Source: Siphonodentalium dalli (lineage: Eukaryota > Mollusca > Scaphopoda > Gadilida > Siphonodentaliidae). Taken from it: a stretch of 64,000 nt of DNA. The notes under the pieces were generated by a model. The model was given only the letters and a program-made list of their open reading frames with translations. It ran no database searches and was not told the origin of the DNA. This document shows positions 11,335 to 22,280 of this stretch, piece after piece (the stretch's first letter is position 1; each line of letters begins with the position of its first letter). The position numbers and the translations under genes were made by a program. Location of the stretch: contig CP136065.1 of NCBI GenBank assembly GCA_032622095.1, positions 241,221,530-241,285,529 of the forward strand, written 5' to 3'.

Positions 11335-11960
11335 ACCATCATTTCTTTGATCATGCCCTGAATCCCTACTCTGGAATCAAGCCTGTAAATAGAGTGTCTG
11401 TCATTTGCAGAATGAGGTCCCCAGAGGGTGAATTTAGTGATGCTACCCCGCATAGCGGGCTAGCATCACCAAATTCACCCTCCGGGGACCTCATTCTGCT
11501 TACACCTCAGCAGAATGAGGTTCCCAGAGGGTGAATTTGGTGATGCTAGCCCGCTATGCGGGGTAGCATCACTAAATTCACCCTCTGGGGACCTCATTAT
11601 GCAAATGACAGACACACTATTTCAAGGCTTGCATTCAAAACTGGCAACTTTTTAATGTTCTGACCTGTTCTGACGGGGAACTTTATAACATGAACAAACA
11701 ATGCATGGAATTTAATTCTTTGTTAATACTTGTTCCTAATCTATTCCACAGTAGGAAGAGATCCCAACTCGAGATTGCATGATTTTGGTGACTTTTGTGA
11801 GCCATTATGCAATAAATATTGAATTGATTACCCAGACGAAATTCCATGATGATGCAAAGACAAACTGGCTCACCAATGTACCTAAATCATGCAATCTCAA
11901 GCTTGGACCTTCACCGACTGAAATACATTGAGGAACGTGTATTAAATGGGTAGGAAACTA
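11335..11960. mobile_element. agatcatgcc-family MITE interrupted by another palindrome
   Basis: Left part 'tcatgccctgaatccctac' at 11350-11377. It resumes after 11631 with 'aaaactggcaacttttta', 'gggaactttataac' and the arms 'gagatcccaactcgagat' / 'atctcaagcttggaccttc'. It matches 4394-4898 in layout. The interruption is the element at 11378-11631, so this copy is the older one. Confidence 0.75.
11378..11631. mobile_element. Palindromic element, GCAGAATGAGG family, compact form
   Basis: Ends are caagcctgtaaatagagtgt and its near inverse 'acactatttcaaggcttg'. Inside are two successive hairpins, each with arms gcagaatgaggt[c/t]cccagag + ggtgaatttagtgatgct and a centre of cccgcatagcggg, placed in inverted order. 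The whole is a palindrome made of two palindromes. It is almost identical to 35103-35355. Confidence 0.92.
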
Positions 11961-11984
11961 TCACATAACAAACATACATGTGCA

Positions 11985-12384
11985 TTAACCCTTTACCCAA
12001 CAAACCGGCCAAAACCGGCCAAATAAAGCTTCAACAGCCTAAAATATCTTCGGTCTGTCTCAATAGAACCATACAAATATGGATATCATTGGAACCGGCT
12101 CCTTGACCACATTGTGATAGTTACAGTTATGCCCTGTGCCAATGCATTCTCTTATATATGCGAGTCGACCATAGGTCGCCTCGCATATATAAGAGAATGC
12201 ATTGGCCTAAAAAAAATCTTTTTTTAACACTTTTTACCATTTTTTCTTACATTCTTTAACAATTTTATAATTTTTAATGTGTTAAGCCAATGCATTCTCT
12301 TATATATGCGAGGCGACCTATGGTCGACTCGCATATATAAGAGAATGCATTGGCACAGGGCCCTTCTGTTGGGTAAAGGGTTAA
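11985..12384. mobile_element. piggyBac-like TTAA MITE, CCCTTTACCC family
   Basis: TTAA at 11985 and 12381. Ends are CCCTTTACCCAACAAACCGG and ttctgttgggtaaaggg. It has one hairpin cassette after 'atgccctgtg' and one before 'cacagggccc', in opposite orientation, with a T/A-rich centre. TTAA duplication with ends beginning CCC is typical of piggyBac-type transposition (established knowledge). The element carries no gene. It is nearly identical to 14110-14509, which is inverted. Confidence 0.92.
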
Positions 12385-12534
12385 GCAAGCTGTTCTCTGT
12401 TCGTGTGTAAGGTTTTAGTGCAAATCTCCACACAAGATCTGACATATGGCATCTCTAACTAACCCATGCAAGCAATTACGCCAGTAACTTGACACCGCCA
12501 TTTTGAAAGAAGTATTATCTCCCTTTATAGTTTG

Positions 12535-12975
12535 TGATGTCACGGCCTCACTTGGTTGTTTAAAGTTAAACTGTATCTCGTAAGATAGTTTGTTTTTAGA
12601 TATGAAAATAAATAAAACAGCAGATTGAATGTTTGTTGTGCACAATAAATGATTATCTGCCGTGAATAAATTATAGTTTAAATCGCGAATGATTGATTGC
12701 TTGCCATATTTGCACATATAGAAGTCATGTGAGTTTGGCTTAGATTGTCGCATTCAAATGTTATGCGACCATTAACTTGCCATAAATTAATTGTTCAAAA
12801 TTATAATGTAAATAATCTTGGCTTATTATACACGTATATGTAGCCGTCAATAGGTTGTGTTTGCTTGGATTTTGTGCAGAATAACAAACACGCCGAAATG
12901 ATTTTAGTGTTATAGCCTTTATAAATATCTGTACTAAGAATGAGTAACTAGAAGTGAGGCCGTGACGTCGTGATC
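12535..12975. mobile_element. Possible element with inverted tgacgtcacggcctcac ends
   Basis: 'gatgtcacggcctcactt' at 12535-12553 is inverted at 12949-12972 (aagtgaggccgtgacgtcgt). The interior is AT-rich with no convincing gene; two minus-strand frames here lack any recognisable domain. The inverted ends are clear, but a target duplication is not. Confidence 0.5.
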
Positions 12976-13184
12976 TTATAAATATGGACACGTCATAATT
13001 AGCGGGAGTTTTCTATTACGCGATGTGATATAGTTGTGTTTGAGCGTAACTGAGAAATGAGAGGTGTTTTATCGCACCATGGTTGATATACTATATATGT
13101 TAAAGGCCTGATTTGATGAGGGTTTACTTCCCATTTAAATAAGAGATTACTTGCATTGTTTTTTCAATGTTATAAACTTCCCCA

Positions 13185-13285
13185 TCAGAACATCAAAAAG
13201 TTGCCATGTTTTGACCATGTGGAATATGATTTCTACAGACATAGCCAGAGTAGAGATTCATGCCATGGTCTAATCATATCCATAA
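13185..13285. mobile_element. Fragment of agatcatgcc-family MITE
   Basis: 'cttccccatcagaacatcaa', 'gttgccatgttttgacca' and 'gattcatgccatggtctaat' match one end of the 4394-4898 element. The other arm is absent. Confidence 0.7.
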
Positions 13286-13339
13286 TCTCACAATAATGTG
13301 CTTCCTAGTATTTATTTTTAGTAAAGTTTAAAAAAAGGC

Positions 13340-13405
13340 AGTGGCTCCGTTTATGGCACTGTAGATATAGCCGTGGAACTTAAATTTACGCCGTGATGTT
13401 ATTCG
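13340..13405. repeat. Inverted copy of the 13910-13975 segment
   Basis: Positions 13340-13405 (ggcagtggctccgtttatgg ... cgccgtgatg) read back the segment at 13910-13975 and 14037-14105 (catcacgacataaattt ... taaatggagacact) with moderate divergence. This suggests an older inverted-repeat element spanning about 13.33-14.0 kb. Confidence 0.65.
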
Positions 13406-13493
13406 GGTTGTTTCAAAGTTGTTTGAAACAATAGTTTTCTGTGTGTCTATAAAATTAGGATTTGAAACACCCTGTGCACGCATTTGGTAGCCT

Positions 13494-13628
13494 ACAGTAA
13501 TGCCCTAAATAATTGACTCCTTAACCATAGCAGAATTGAGAGCTTTCCGATGAATGGCAATAAGCCATATTTCCGACTAAATCCTGAAAAATTATCCATA
13601 ATTATGCGGTGGTTAAGGAGTCGATTCA
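13494..13628. mobile_element. Foldback MITE (215-bp family), truncated
   Basis: Begins acagtaatgccctaaataat and keeps the first 40 bp of the 5' arm. It then jumps to gagagctttccgatgaatgg and the 3' arm, ending at gttaaggagtcgattcat without the terminal gcattactgt. Confidence 0.85.
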
Positions 13629-13904
13629 TAAAAAAAACATATTAGAAACTTGATCCCATCCTCTATATATATATAGGCATACCGGACATTGCCTGCGCTA
13701 TTCTCTGAATTTCAGCTGAACTAAATTTGATATTCTTGGCTGTTTGTATCGTTTAGCATACTTATCACATTTGGGGAAAAAACAAATTATAAACCTGTGA
13801 ATATGTACCCTGCACCTGTAAATTATTCGTTACTAGGCAATAGGAAGTCCCTGTTAAACTGCGCGATGTAGCCATTGCTGCATTCGTCATAAGTTATGAG
13901 TATG

Positions 13905-14110
13905 GTGACGTCACGGCATAAATTTAATATTCGTGATTGTATTTATGGTGCCGTAAATGGAGACACTTCGTTTAAAAAAAATCTTCCTTTATTTTTTTTC
14001 AAAATACTCGAGTTATGACATACATCATGAGTTATGAGTATGGTGACATCACGACATAAATTTAATATTTGTGACTATAATTACAGTGCCGTAAATGGAG
14101 ACACTTCATT
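13905..14110. repeat. Duplicated ~120-bp segment containing a pre-insertion TTAA site
   Basis: 'gagttatgagtatggtgacg' ... 'gagacacttcg' (13895-13971) recurs as 'gagttatgagtatggtgaca' ... 'gagacacttca' (14030-14109). The first copy continues directly through TTTAAAAAAAATCTTCC at 13971, whereas the second is interrupted at its TTAA by the element at 14110-14509. The first copy therefore shows the empty site. Confidence 0.88.
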
Positions 14111-14509
14111 TAACCCTTTACCCAACAGAAGGGCCCTGTGCCAATGCATTCTCTTATATATGCGAGTCGACCATAGGTCGCCTCGCATATATAAGAGAAT
14201 GCATTGGCTTAACACATTAAAAATTATAAAATTGTTAAAGAATGTAAGAAAAAATGGTAAAAAGTGTTTAAAAAAGATTTTTTTTAGGCCAATGCATTCT
14301 CTTATATATGCGAGGCGACCTATGGTCGACTCGCATATATAAGAGAATGCATTGGCACAGGGCATAACTGTAACTATCACAATGTGGTCAAGGAGCCGGT
14401 TCCAATGATATCCATATTTGTATGGTTCTATTGAGACAGACCGAAGATATTTTAGGCTGTTGAAGCTTTATTTGGCCGGTTTTGGCCGGTTTGTTGGGTA
14501 AAGGGTTAA
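14110..14509. mobile_element. piggyBac-like TTAA MITE, CCCTTTACCC family, inverted copy
   Basis: TTAA at 14110 and 14506. The end near 14114 is CCCTTTACCCAACAGAAGGG, and the other end reads ccggtttgttgggtaaaggg. Two hairpin cassettes lie in opposite orientation. Sequence is almost the exact reverse complement of 11985-12384. Flanking sequence rejoins to match the empty paralogous site at 13971. Confidence 0.93.
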
Positions 14510-14950
14510 AAAAAAGTCTTCCTTCATTTTTTTTCAAAATACTCGAGTTATGATTTGAAAAGGGACGGTTGGGCGTCCGGGTGTCCTGGTGGTGGCCCTA
14601 ATCCTGTATTACTTAGCCACTTATTGATGGATGTGACAATTTTTGGTATATGATTTTATAACCATGTGTAATAACTGCACAAATAATATCGGGCTCATCC
14701 CGACTCTCTTACCAGAGTTATGGCTCTTATGGCTCTTATGGCTCTATTGATAGCATTTTTATGGCCATTAGCGCGATAACTGAAACAAACATCAACCGAT
14801 TCCTTTCAAATTTGTTATGTGGATCTTTCACAACAATATCTCGATCAAGTTCGAAAAACAGATTTGTGTGGGTTTTTTAACGTGACCTATGGCCCTTAGT
14901 TTGTCAATTTTTTAGTCCATCAACCAACTGCAACATGATCTAGTATCAGT
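14510..14950. repeat. CGAGTTTTT-family dispersed repeat
   Basis: 'actcgagttatgatttgaaa', 'caacaatatctcgatcaagt' and 'ttagcgcgataactgaaac' match the 735-1290 element. The end 'gtccatcaaccaactgcaac' is shared with 1541-1577. Confidence 0.65.
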
Positions 14951-14959
14951 AAATCAGTA

Positions 14960-15125
14960 CCATATGGAGCCCCACATATATAAGAGAATGCACTGACTTA
15001 CAAGATCAAGGTAAATATTGTTAGGCTAACGCATTCTCTTATATATGCGAGTCACGTATATAAGAGAATGATTTGGCACAGGGTTTTCGCAAAAAAAATC
15101 AGGAACTGCCAGTCATGAAAGTGTA
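14960..15125. mobile_element. Decayed hairpin-cassette element, short TTAA family
   Basis: 'cacatatataagagaatgca' and 'gcattctcttatatatgcga' arms remain with deletions. The right end 'cagggttttcgcaaaaaaaa' ... 'cagtcatgaaagtgtaa' resembles the 4045-4298 family. The TTAA flanks are lost. Confidence 0.6.
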
Positions 15126-15479
15126 ATGTAATGTAAGGATGTTGTCATATGGCACTCATAATATTGATAATGTCGGTACATGTACCGTAAATTTTGTGAC
15201 AAAAATATCCAGTTAAGTCCACGGGTAAAATAAGTATACTGACAATTTTTTGTACTTTCACCAACAATGATAGATCAAACTGTTTGTCATTTATTTCTAT
15301 GTCTGACTTCATTAAAATTTGGTTATACATGAAACAACCTTCAGCGGTGGATGGGAATATGTCCGCTTGGAAATTTTGGCTTGGTGAAAGGGACCCGTGC
15401 TACCCCAATAGCGGAAACAGGATAAATGGGAATTGAATGGTTTATAACAATCTAAATGAATTTTAAAGTGTTTTGATGT

Positions 15480-15800
15480 CTATTTCGATGGAAGTCAATG
15501 TTATGGTGAAATTACAGACAAATGTCCAGTTAGTCAATTGTTCAATAATAATTTGATTGTAAACATTGGAAAAGTCCAAGCATTGAAAAATAGTCTGAAA
15601 ATCATATTCAGACTAAAATATTTGAACTCACTACACTATTAGCGATGTTTGTTGTCAAATCATTGTAACTGTTTTGTTTACATAACAATGGTATCAACAA
15701 TATCAATAATGAATATAAGAACAATGTTTATCTATTTCTCCATGTTCTTCGTGGTGATGTTTTTACATTGCGATTGTCTTGGCTCACTTTAAAGTTTTCA
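15480..15800. repeat. Dispersed repeat shared with 27.56-27.87 and 60.8-61.2 kb
   Basis: 'gtccagttagtc', 'ttgattgtaaacattgg', 'cagactaaaatatttgaact', 'agcgatgtttgttg' and 'gaatataagaacaatg' recur in the same order at 27564-27845, and in part inverted and duplicated at 60820-61190. Unclassified, non-coding. Confidence 0.65.
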
Positions 15801-16361
15801 TTTGTCACAAAAAGTTTTTAATTGGCCAAATAAAAACTCCAAATTAACTTTTAATATGTCGCCGAATGATTATTTCATTTGGCAGTAAGTGAATAGTATT
15901 TGTCACCAGAGCTTGGTACAAATGGTATTCTGGTGGAATCAGCTATTTCATTTAATGAACTTCAGGGTAACACAAATATTGAAACCAGGACTGTATGGAT
16001 ATTCATTTTAAATGTGCCAAAGATAAAAAAAACTTCCATGTTGGAGAAACCAACTGTTTGTGTATATTCTTATCATCACAGTTCACCCATTGTTAAACTT
16101 TTTCATGTTCATTTATATTGTACAGAGATTTCATGACCATTATCTCATGGAATATGTCAAAGCTTTTTTCATGTCTTCAGCACAGGGACTGCAAAACTTT
16201 TTAGATTCTACTTGATTAACAACCACATGATTCACCCCGATACTTTTCTATGCTATGCTTTGTCACTTTCTGCAAATTAATGCAGAACATGTATATTATA
16301 AATTTATATATACAATGTTGTGTACAATGTGTTTTCTTGTACGAGCCCTGGTTGTGGTGAA

Positions 16362-16560
16362 AAGTCATATTGGACGAGACGCGTAACGTCGAGTCCAATA
16401 TATGACTTCACCACATCCTGAACGCTGAACGAGTTTTTATTATCCTGTATATTTATCCAATTGACGTCACCCAGTTCCGATAACTTTTATAAAAGTCATA
16501 TTTGACTCGAATCGAGTTCGATTCGAGTCCAATATAACTTTTGGGAGTCCAATATTACTT
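16362..16560. repeat. Two short imperfect hairpins with gagtccaatat arms
   Basis: 'aagtcatattggacgagacg' pairs with 'cgtcgagtccaatatatgac', and 'gtcatatttgactcgaatcg' pairs with 'cgattcgagtccaatataac'. Both share the same arm motif, so they may be two ends of one element of about 190 bp. Confidence 0.6.
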
Positions 16561-16649
16561 TTTCCCAGATTATCATGTGACGGCTTTTTCCCTATCAGAA
16601 ATAGTGTTAGTTAAGGGATGGATAATAAATACATATATACAATGGGGTC

Positions 16650-16855
16650 ACTCACATACCATCATTCACTGTCATCATCGTCATTATCATCGTCGACATT
16701 ATTATCGTCATCACCATCATTATCATCACTATCATAATTATCCTCTTCATCACTATCATCATCACCACCAATTAATATCATCACCATCGTCAACATTGTT
16801 ATCAATCGTCATCATCATTATCCTCACCATAATATAAATCCTATCATCATTCACC
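16650..16855. repeat. Degenerate ATC/CAT microsatellite
   Basis: Imperfect (atc)n with cct and cga interruptions over about 200 bp. The His/Tyr-rich open frame across it is a by-product of the repeat. Confidence 0.9.
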
Positions 16856-17100
16856 CTCGATTGTAGGAAATAGTAAAAGAAATCCCAGTTTAACCCTTTT
16901 TATACCAAATAATGACGATTAGTTCACTTAGAAATGTTCATATAATTAATAAGTTATTCAATGACAATAAGCCGTTTGTTGAACTTATTATCGGAATATT
17001 TCCAACCAATGAAATAGCTGGACTAACCTGGTTGAAGAATTATTGCTGTCATCTCTTTTTTTCATCTACAGGGCAATTGACACCTTTTGGACTTTGAACT

Positions 17101-17315
17101 ACAGTAATGCCCTAAGTAATCGACTCTTTAACCACAGCAGAATTATGGGTAACTTTTCAGGATTTAGTCGGAAATATGGCTTGTTGCCATTCATCGGAAA
17201 GCTCTCACTGAGAGCTTTCCGATGAATGGCAACAAGCCATATTTCCGACTAAATCCTGAAAAGTTACCCATAATTATGCTGTGGTTAAAAAGTCGATTAC
17301 TTAGGGCATTACTGT
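17101..17315. mobile_element. Foldback MITE (215-bp family), full length
   Basis: From acagtaatgccctaagtaat to the inverse attacttagggcattactgt, 215 bp. Arms of about 100 bp meet at the centre gctctcactgagagc. T and A flank the ends, consistent with TA target duplication. Arms share the copy-specific taagtaa and tttaacc variants. Confidence 0.93.
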
Positions 17316-17935
17316 AATTTGCGATTGGATTTTCCCCAAGCATACACAATGAGATATGTTTTTAGCTTTGACATATATGACTAAAATTTGTGCTGTAATT
17401 TTATATTTTGTGAATAAAAAATGCTAAAATCTTAGCTCTGTCTGTTGTACTTTCATATCATGATCCATCATGGCAGTTGAATTCGGGGAAGATTGTATGG
17501 GTTTTAATGTCACTTCGGATTTGAATTCTTAGATATATGTGATCATATGTTATATGTAGCATGATATCAGATACTTAGCTAAAGCGTCTGTTTTCTGGGG
17601 GTCCGACTCCAATATTTCAAACTGCAATTCCACTTCATGAACCCGACCAAATTAAGCCATATTGCTCTTGACCGAACCAGACAAAGTTTCAAACATATGG
17701 TTTTAAATCCCCCCCCCCTGATTGATTACATGTCATTTTAATATAAACTTGGACTGAGAGTAGGATAGCTTTCATCTAAAAAAAAACACTCGTTTCATTT
17801 CCACTTGTTGAAAATGTTGACCAAGACCCAAATTTTGAGACAACCCCTGGTTTGAAATTCTAACAATGTTGTTTGTAAATAAAGTTTAATTGAGTTTTGA
17901 TGAGTCCTCTTTTGGGTGAAAGAGGTAGGTACCTG

Positions 17936-18224
17936 GTGGTAACAGGGTGGCATAGTATTTAGGTACCTGGTGGTAACAGGGTAGCATAGTATTTAGGTAC
18001 CTGGTGGTAACAGGGTGGCATAGTATTTAGGTACCTGGTGGTAACAGGGTGGCATAGTATTTAGGTACCTGGTGGTAACAGGGTAGTAGGTACCTGGTGG
18101 TAGCAGGGTGGTAGGTACCTGGTGGTAACAGGGTGGCATAGTATTTAGGTACCTGGTGGTAACAGGGTAGGTACCTGGTGGTAACAGGGTAGGTACCTGG
18201 TGGTAACAGGGTAGCATAGTATTT
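17936..18224. repeat. 34-bp/22-bp minisatellite (taggtacctggtggtaacag)
   Basis: About ten units. Long units of 34 bp add ggcatagtattt to the core taggtacctggtggtaacag; short units of about 21-22 bp lack it. Each unit has a GGTACC palindrome. The opposite-strand frame rich in HQVPT is an artefact of the repeat. Confidence 0.95.
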
Positions 18225-18418
18225 TTATTTATTTGGCCTAATATTGATCCGATCACACAATCATTAATTTAATACAAGCTCAGTGAATTAACATAGAAGT
18301 TCGGATTCAAATTATTGGTTTGTAATTCAGGAAGTGTAAATGGTTTATAGCACAGACAATAGATTCTATATATATCGTGGGGAATCTGACTATTTTGATT
18401 TCTGTCAAGCCACCCACC

Positions 18419-18479
18419 ACCGCAGACACAATTTACCCTACTGCAGACACAATTTACCCTACCGCAGACACAATTTACA
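18419..18479. repeat. 21-bp tandem repeat, three copies
   Basis: ccgcagacacaatttaccct repeats three times with single changes. Confidence 0.9.
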
Positions 18480-18639
18480 CTATTTGTCTGGCAGACCCAG
18501 AAATAGGAACAGGTGGGATGAGTATGTGATTAGTGTAGGCTATTGACATCAGAGTTCCAATTTAAAATACACTGCAGCACTAATGACATTTCCAGAAGAA
18601 GCCATATCAATTGCACATGTGACTGGAAAAAAATGAACA

Positions 18640-19370
18640 AGAAACCAGAATATCAGTCGCAAAAGGTTGGAAAATCTGGTAAAGATTGGTTAACGGAAAT
18701 CAAACTTGGCCTGTATTTTATGGTTGTAAACCTGCATACCAAATTTCGTTCCATTCAGTTAACAATAACTAAATTTATCATCCAGAAACAACAATTGAGC
18801 CCAAATTTCAACAAAGGGACTTAATGGTAAAATTAAGTGGCCAGACCAAAAATTTATTTGGACCTTTGTTTTGTGGTCGTAAATCTATATACCAAATTTC
18901 ATTCCAAATAGTTCAGTTGAATTAAAATGATCATCCGGATAGTAATATGAACGGACGGACAGACCGAAAACAATACATCCCATTTTTATACCCCCACTTT
19001 CGAAGAAAATGGGGGGTATACTGGATTGACTGCGTCTCTCCGTCACGCTTTCTCCGTCCGTCCGTCCGACCTCATAACTCGAACAACTATGAACCGATTT
19101 CATTAATTTTTTTGTATGCAATCTCCTTAGGACTGCCTCTCCGCATGATGCTAATGATGCTAATTTTTTAAGTTACGCCTCATTTTCGACTTATTTTGAC
19201 TTAGAAAATTCTGTCCGACTTAATAACTTTAACAAATATGAACCAATTTGAATAATTGTTTCTGTACAAGCTTCTTGTGACACCATATCAATATAATTAG
19301 TCCAAATTTTTCTTTAAAGTTAAAAATCTTTTTTGTTGGGTTTACGGATAATGCGGGTTATGCTAGCACT
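18640..19370. repeat. Dispersed mollusc-type repeats
   Basis: Contains 'cataccaaatttcgttcca', 'ataccccc' + 'actttcgaagaaaa', 'cgtccgtccgtccgac' and 'cataactcgaacaactatga'. The short frames on both strands have no domain. Similar blocks are at 45.2-46.0 kb and 61.9-62.3 kb. Confidence 0.65.
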
Positions 19371-19856
19371 CGAGTGCACACCCCTTGTTAAAACTGGCGT
19401 TTATTTGAATTCAATGTGTCAGACCTGACCATTTGAGACCCATACCATACTTCACTTAACCTCAAAAGAGAAAGACAAATGAAATCCGATGCTGTTTTCT
19501 GTAACATTTTTATTACAAAAGATAAATGGTAAATAAAAAAATAATCTGATCTACAAAAACACGGTCCTGCATTTTATGACACTGAATATGACTTTATCTG
19601 TGAAAGGACTCGATTCTATATGACTTGACGAGGATGAGGCCACAATAAAAAAAAGAATGGATTTTCATTCCATATATTTTTCAAAAAGTGGAGAGGCGGG
19701 GATTTAACTTATTCTTCATATTTTATAAATGCATTATCAGTAACCAAGTTAGCAAGGAATGTTATCAAGTTTGCCCATTATTTAATGGCATTGCTAAATG
19801 CGATTCAATCTTAAATTACTAAAAAGTCATAACTCACAAACGAGATCGGGTTCCAT

Positions 19857-20021
19857 ACAGTAATGCTCTAAGTAATCGACTTCTTAACCACAGCAGAATT
19901 ATGGGTAACTTTTCAGGATTTAGTTGGAGATATGGCAACAAGCCATATTTCCGACTAAATCCTGAAAAGTTACCCATAATTCTGCTGTGGTTAAGAAGTC
20001 GATTACTTAGAGCATTACTGT
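19857..20021. mobile_element. Foldback MITE (215-bp family), centre-deleted
   Basis: Starts acagtaatgctctaagtaat and ends with the exact inverse of that end, gattacttagagcattactgt minus its first base. The centre is shortened symmetrically around atatggcaacaagccatat, leaving 165 bp. The two outer arms share the private variants gctct, aagtaa and acttctt. Confidence 0.93.
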
Positions 20022-20261
20022 ATTTTGAACTTGTGGGATAACTTTTTCATATCTGACTTATTACCTTCTGGCCATCAAATCACAGATTAAAAACATATTA
20101 TGGTGAATAAAAATTAGGGGGGGTGGTATCATTTGCCTTATATGAAATAGGTTCATATCATGAAATTTAGATAATTTGCTTATCTCCCTGAACATAATAC
20201 TTCAGTACTTTTTCTGTGTCAGTTTCTCAGATACATCAAACTTGCCGTAACAAGTGCATGC

Positions 20262-20698
20262 AGACCTTGAAATAGCATGTCTGTAATTTGCAGAATGAGG
20301 TCACCATAGGGTGAATTTAGTGACGCTGCCTTGCACAGCAGGCTAAATTTCCCCTCTGTGCCTCATTCTGCTTAGGCCTCATCTTCTGGGAAGTATCTAT
20401 AGTATCAAATTGACATTGTTTTTAGTTACTTTTTTTCCTTTCTGTTCTAATTCTATATCACCTAATTTACAGAAGATAAAATGCATAATCGACGTGACGA
20501 ATGGGTGAACATCACTATCTTCAACTGGGGAACTTCAATCTGATCCTAGGACTCCCTTAGCAGTTGAGGCCTAAGCAGAATGAGGTAACCAGAGGGTGAA
20601 TTGGTGATGCTAGCCCACCATGCAGGATATCATGACTAAATTCACCCTCTGGGGACCGCATTCTGCAAATGACAAACACATACTATTACAAGACTTGA
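20262..20698. mobile_element. Palindromic element, GCAGAATGAGG family, long form, decayed
   Basis: Starts 'accttgaaatagcatgtctg' and ends 'gcaaatgacaaacacatac'. Two decayed hairpins (around 20295-20370 and 20575-20665) flank about 200 bp of spacer with 'gaacttcaatctgatccta'. Long-form relatives are at 32118 and 37647. Confidence 0.8.
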
Positions 20699-20746
20699 GT
20701 GGGTATGATGGAGACTGAATAAATTGGTAAGCCTGTTTTCAGGTGA

Positions 20747-20966
20747 TTAACCCTTTCAGTGCCAAGTCCGAATTTTGTATCAACCCATATTTCCTTGATC
20801 ATTTTTCAAATTTATTGATTATAATAATGTGATACATTGATGGAAAGGAAAGAGCTCAAAGAGCTCTTTCCATCAATGTATCACATTATTATAATCAATA
20901 AATTTGAAAAATGATCAAGGAAATATGGGTTGATACAAAAATCGGACTTGGCACTGAAAGGGTTAA
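20747..20966. mobile_element. TTAA-flanked near-perfect palindrome, no hairpin cassette
   Basis: TTAA at 20747 and 20963. Arms of about 105 bp run from CCCTTTCAGTGCCAAGTCCG through 'gtatcaacccatat' and 'gtgatacattgatggaaa' to the centre gagctcaaagagctc. The outer 40 bp match the cassette-bearing TTAA elements at 31414 and 43754, but the interior is different. Confidence 0.92.
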
Positions 20967-21070
20967 TTTAGTGAAATGCTCATGAACACAGAATAGGTCA
21001 TAAAATAATGCTTTTCAACCTTTCAATGCAAGATATGAGTCTTTTTACATAATGATTATAACAATGAATT

Positions 21071-21285
21071 ACAGTAATACCCTAATTAATCGACCCCTTA
21101 ACCACAGCAGAATTATGGGTAACTTTTCAGGATTTAGTCGGAAATATGGCTTGTTGCCATTCATCAGAAAACACTCACCGAGAGCTTTCCGATGAATGGC
21201 AACAAGCCATATTTCCGACTAAATCCTGAAATGTTCCCCATAATTCTGCTGTGGTTAAAGAGTCGATTAATTAGGGCATTACTGT
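21071..21285. mobile_element. Foldback MITE (215-bp family), full length
   Basis: From acagtaataccctaattaat to attaattagggcattactgt, 215 bp, with centre cactcaccgagagc. Both arms carry the taattaat variant. Confidence 0.93.
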
Positions 21286-21749
21286 ACATAACATACTTAC
21301 TCATTCAAAACAATCTGTACACAAAACAATGAACGAGGACTAGGGTTGTCATGATTAATAGTCTAGTCAATTAATTGTTGACTATACATATAAATCAACC
21401 ATAATTTTCAGTAGTCAACCATGTGATTAATCGTGACTATTCTTCATTATTGCATGGGAAATCTGGTTTGTCTCCCAGATAAGCGCAGATATTGTGATCC
21501 ACGAAATGGAATGGTAACTTGATTTGTGGATATGTGCAAGTTTTCATTGTTTGCCAGGGATGGCGGGATGTGCAGTCGAGTGATACTGGACACTTTACGC
21601 ATTATGAACTACTACTGATAAGAATTACGAATAGCTAATAGTAGTCGTAAGTTTTTCTGAGAGTCCAAAAACTTTTCGCAGAATTGACTGCGAGTCTGTT
21701 TTTTTGAGAAAATATTGCCGTTCAAACTTCTTGCAACTCACAGTAAGGT

Positions 21750-21940
21750 GATATAGTTATACCCCCCCATTCAGTCAATAAATTTAGGATTAGGGTTAGG
21801 GGGTTTAGGGTTAGGGTTACCTGTTGACATAATTTCAGTGCCAAATATATGGTAATGGCTACTTCATTCGAATAACATTTTGAATACAGGGGGTATTACT
21901 TAGTCCCATCTGGGACAAGCCCATCTCTAGTTACGTTTGC
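21750..21940. repeat. Dispersed repeat containing a telomere-like run
   Basis: Positions 21784-21819 hold imperfect ttaggg repeats (ttaggattagggttagg, then gggtttagggttaggg). The surrounding block ('acctgttgacataatttcag', 'ggtaatggctacttcattcg', 'gtcccatctgggacaagccc') recurs inverted at 59055-59170 with only a short remnant of the run. The telomeric motif is thus part of a dispersed repeat, not a chromosome end. Confidence 0.8.
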
Positions 21941-22280
21941 CTTGATTATTTTGTACTTAATTATGTTGTTATCAGGTCATAGTCAATGGTTGGCTAGATG
22001 ATGGCATGCAAAGCTCGCGTGCCCATGCAGCCATGCTTGGCTTCTCGAAACTGTAACTATACAGATATGGCAAAACGACAATTGGTAGAAAGTGCATAAA
22101 TTCTAGTGACGTTTTACCATATTCGTAAATCTTTTCAGCAATAGTTCATTATGTGAAAGGTGTCCATTAATCTTTGTGGTCTTTCCTCCCCCTTTAAAAC
22201 TGACAATGTCATTGTACTAAAATGCCATCAAAGCAAATCAACAATGGAGCGACTGGTTAACAAGCAATCATATCTCAAAC

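Noticed and set aside
12415-12991. Minus-strand frames of 112 and 76 residues
   Set aside because: No recognisable domain, low-complexity composition, and they overlap a possible inverted-ended element.
14081-14380. Recurrent protein-like frames reading CANAFSYICES or SQCILLYMRG at many places
   Set aside because: They are translations of the 70-bp hairpin cassette in both directions. They appear wherever a cassette is inserted and end in non-coding flank, so they are not genes.
17993-18256. 87-residue frame with repeated YHQVPT
   Set aside because: Translation of the 34-bp/22-bp minisatellite.
21784-21819. Chromosome end
   Set aside because: Only about six imperfect TTAGGG units embedded in a dispersed repeat with ordinary sequence on both sides.
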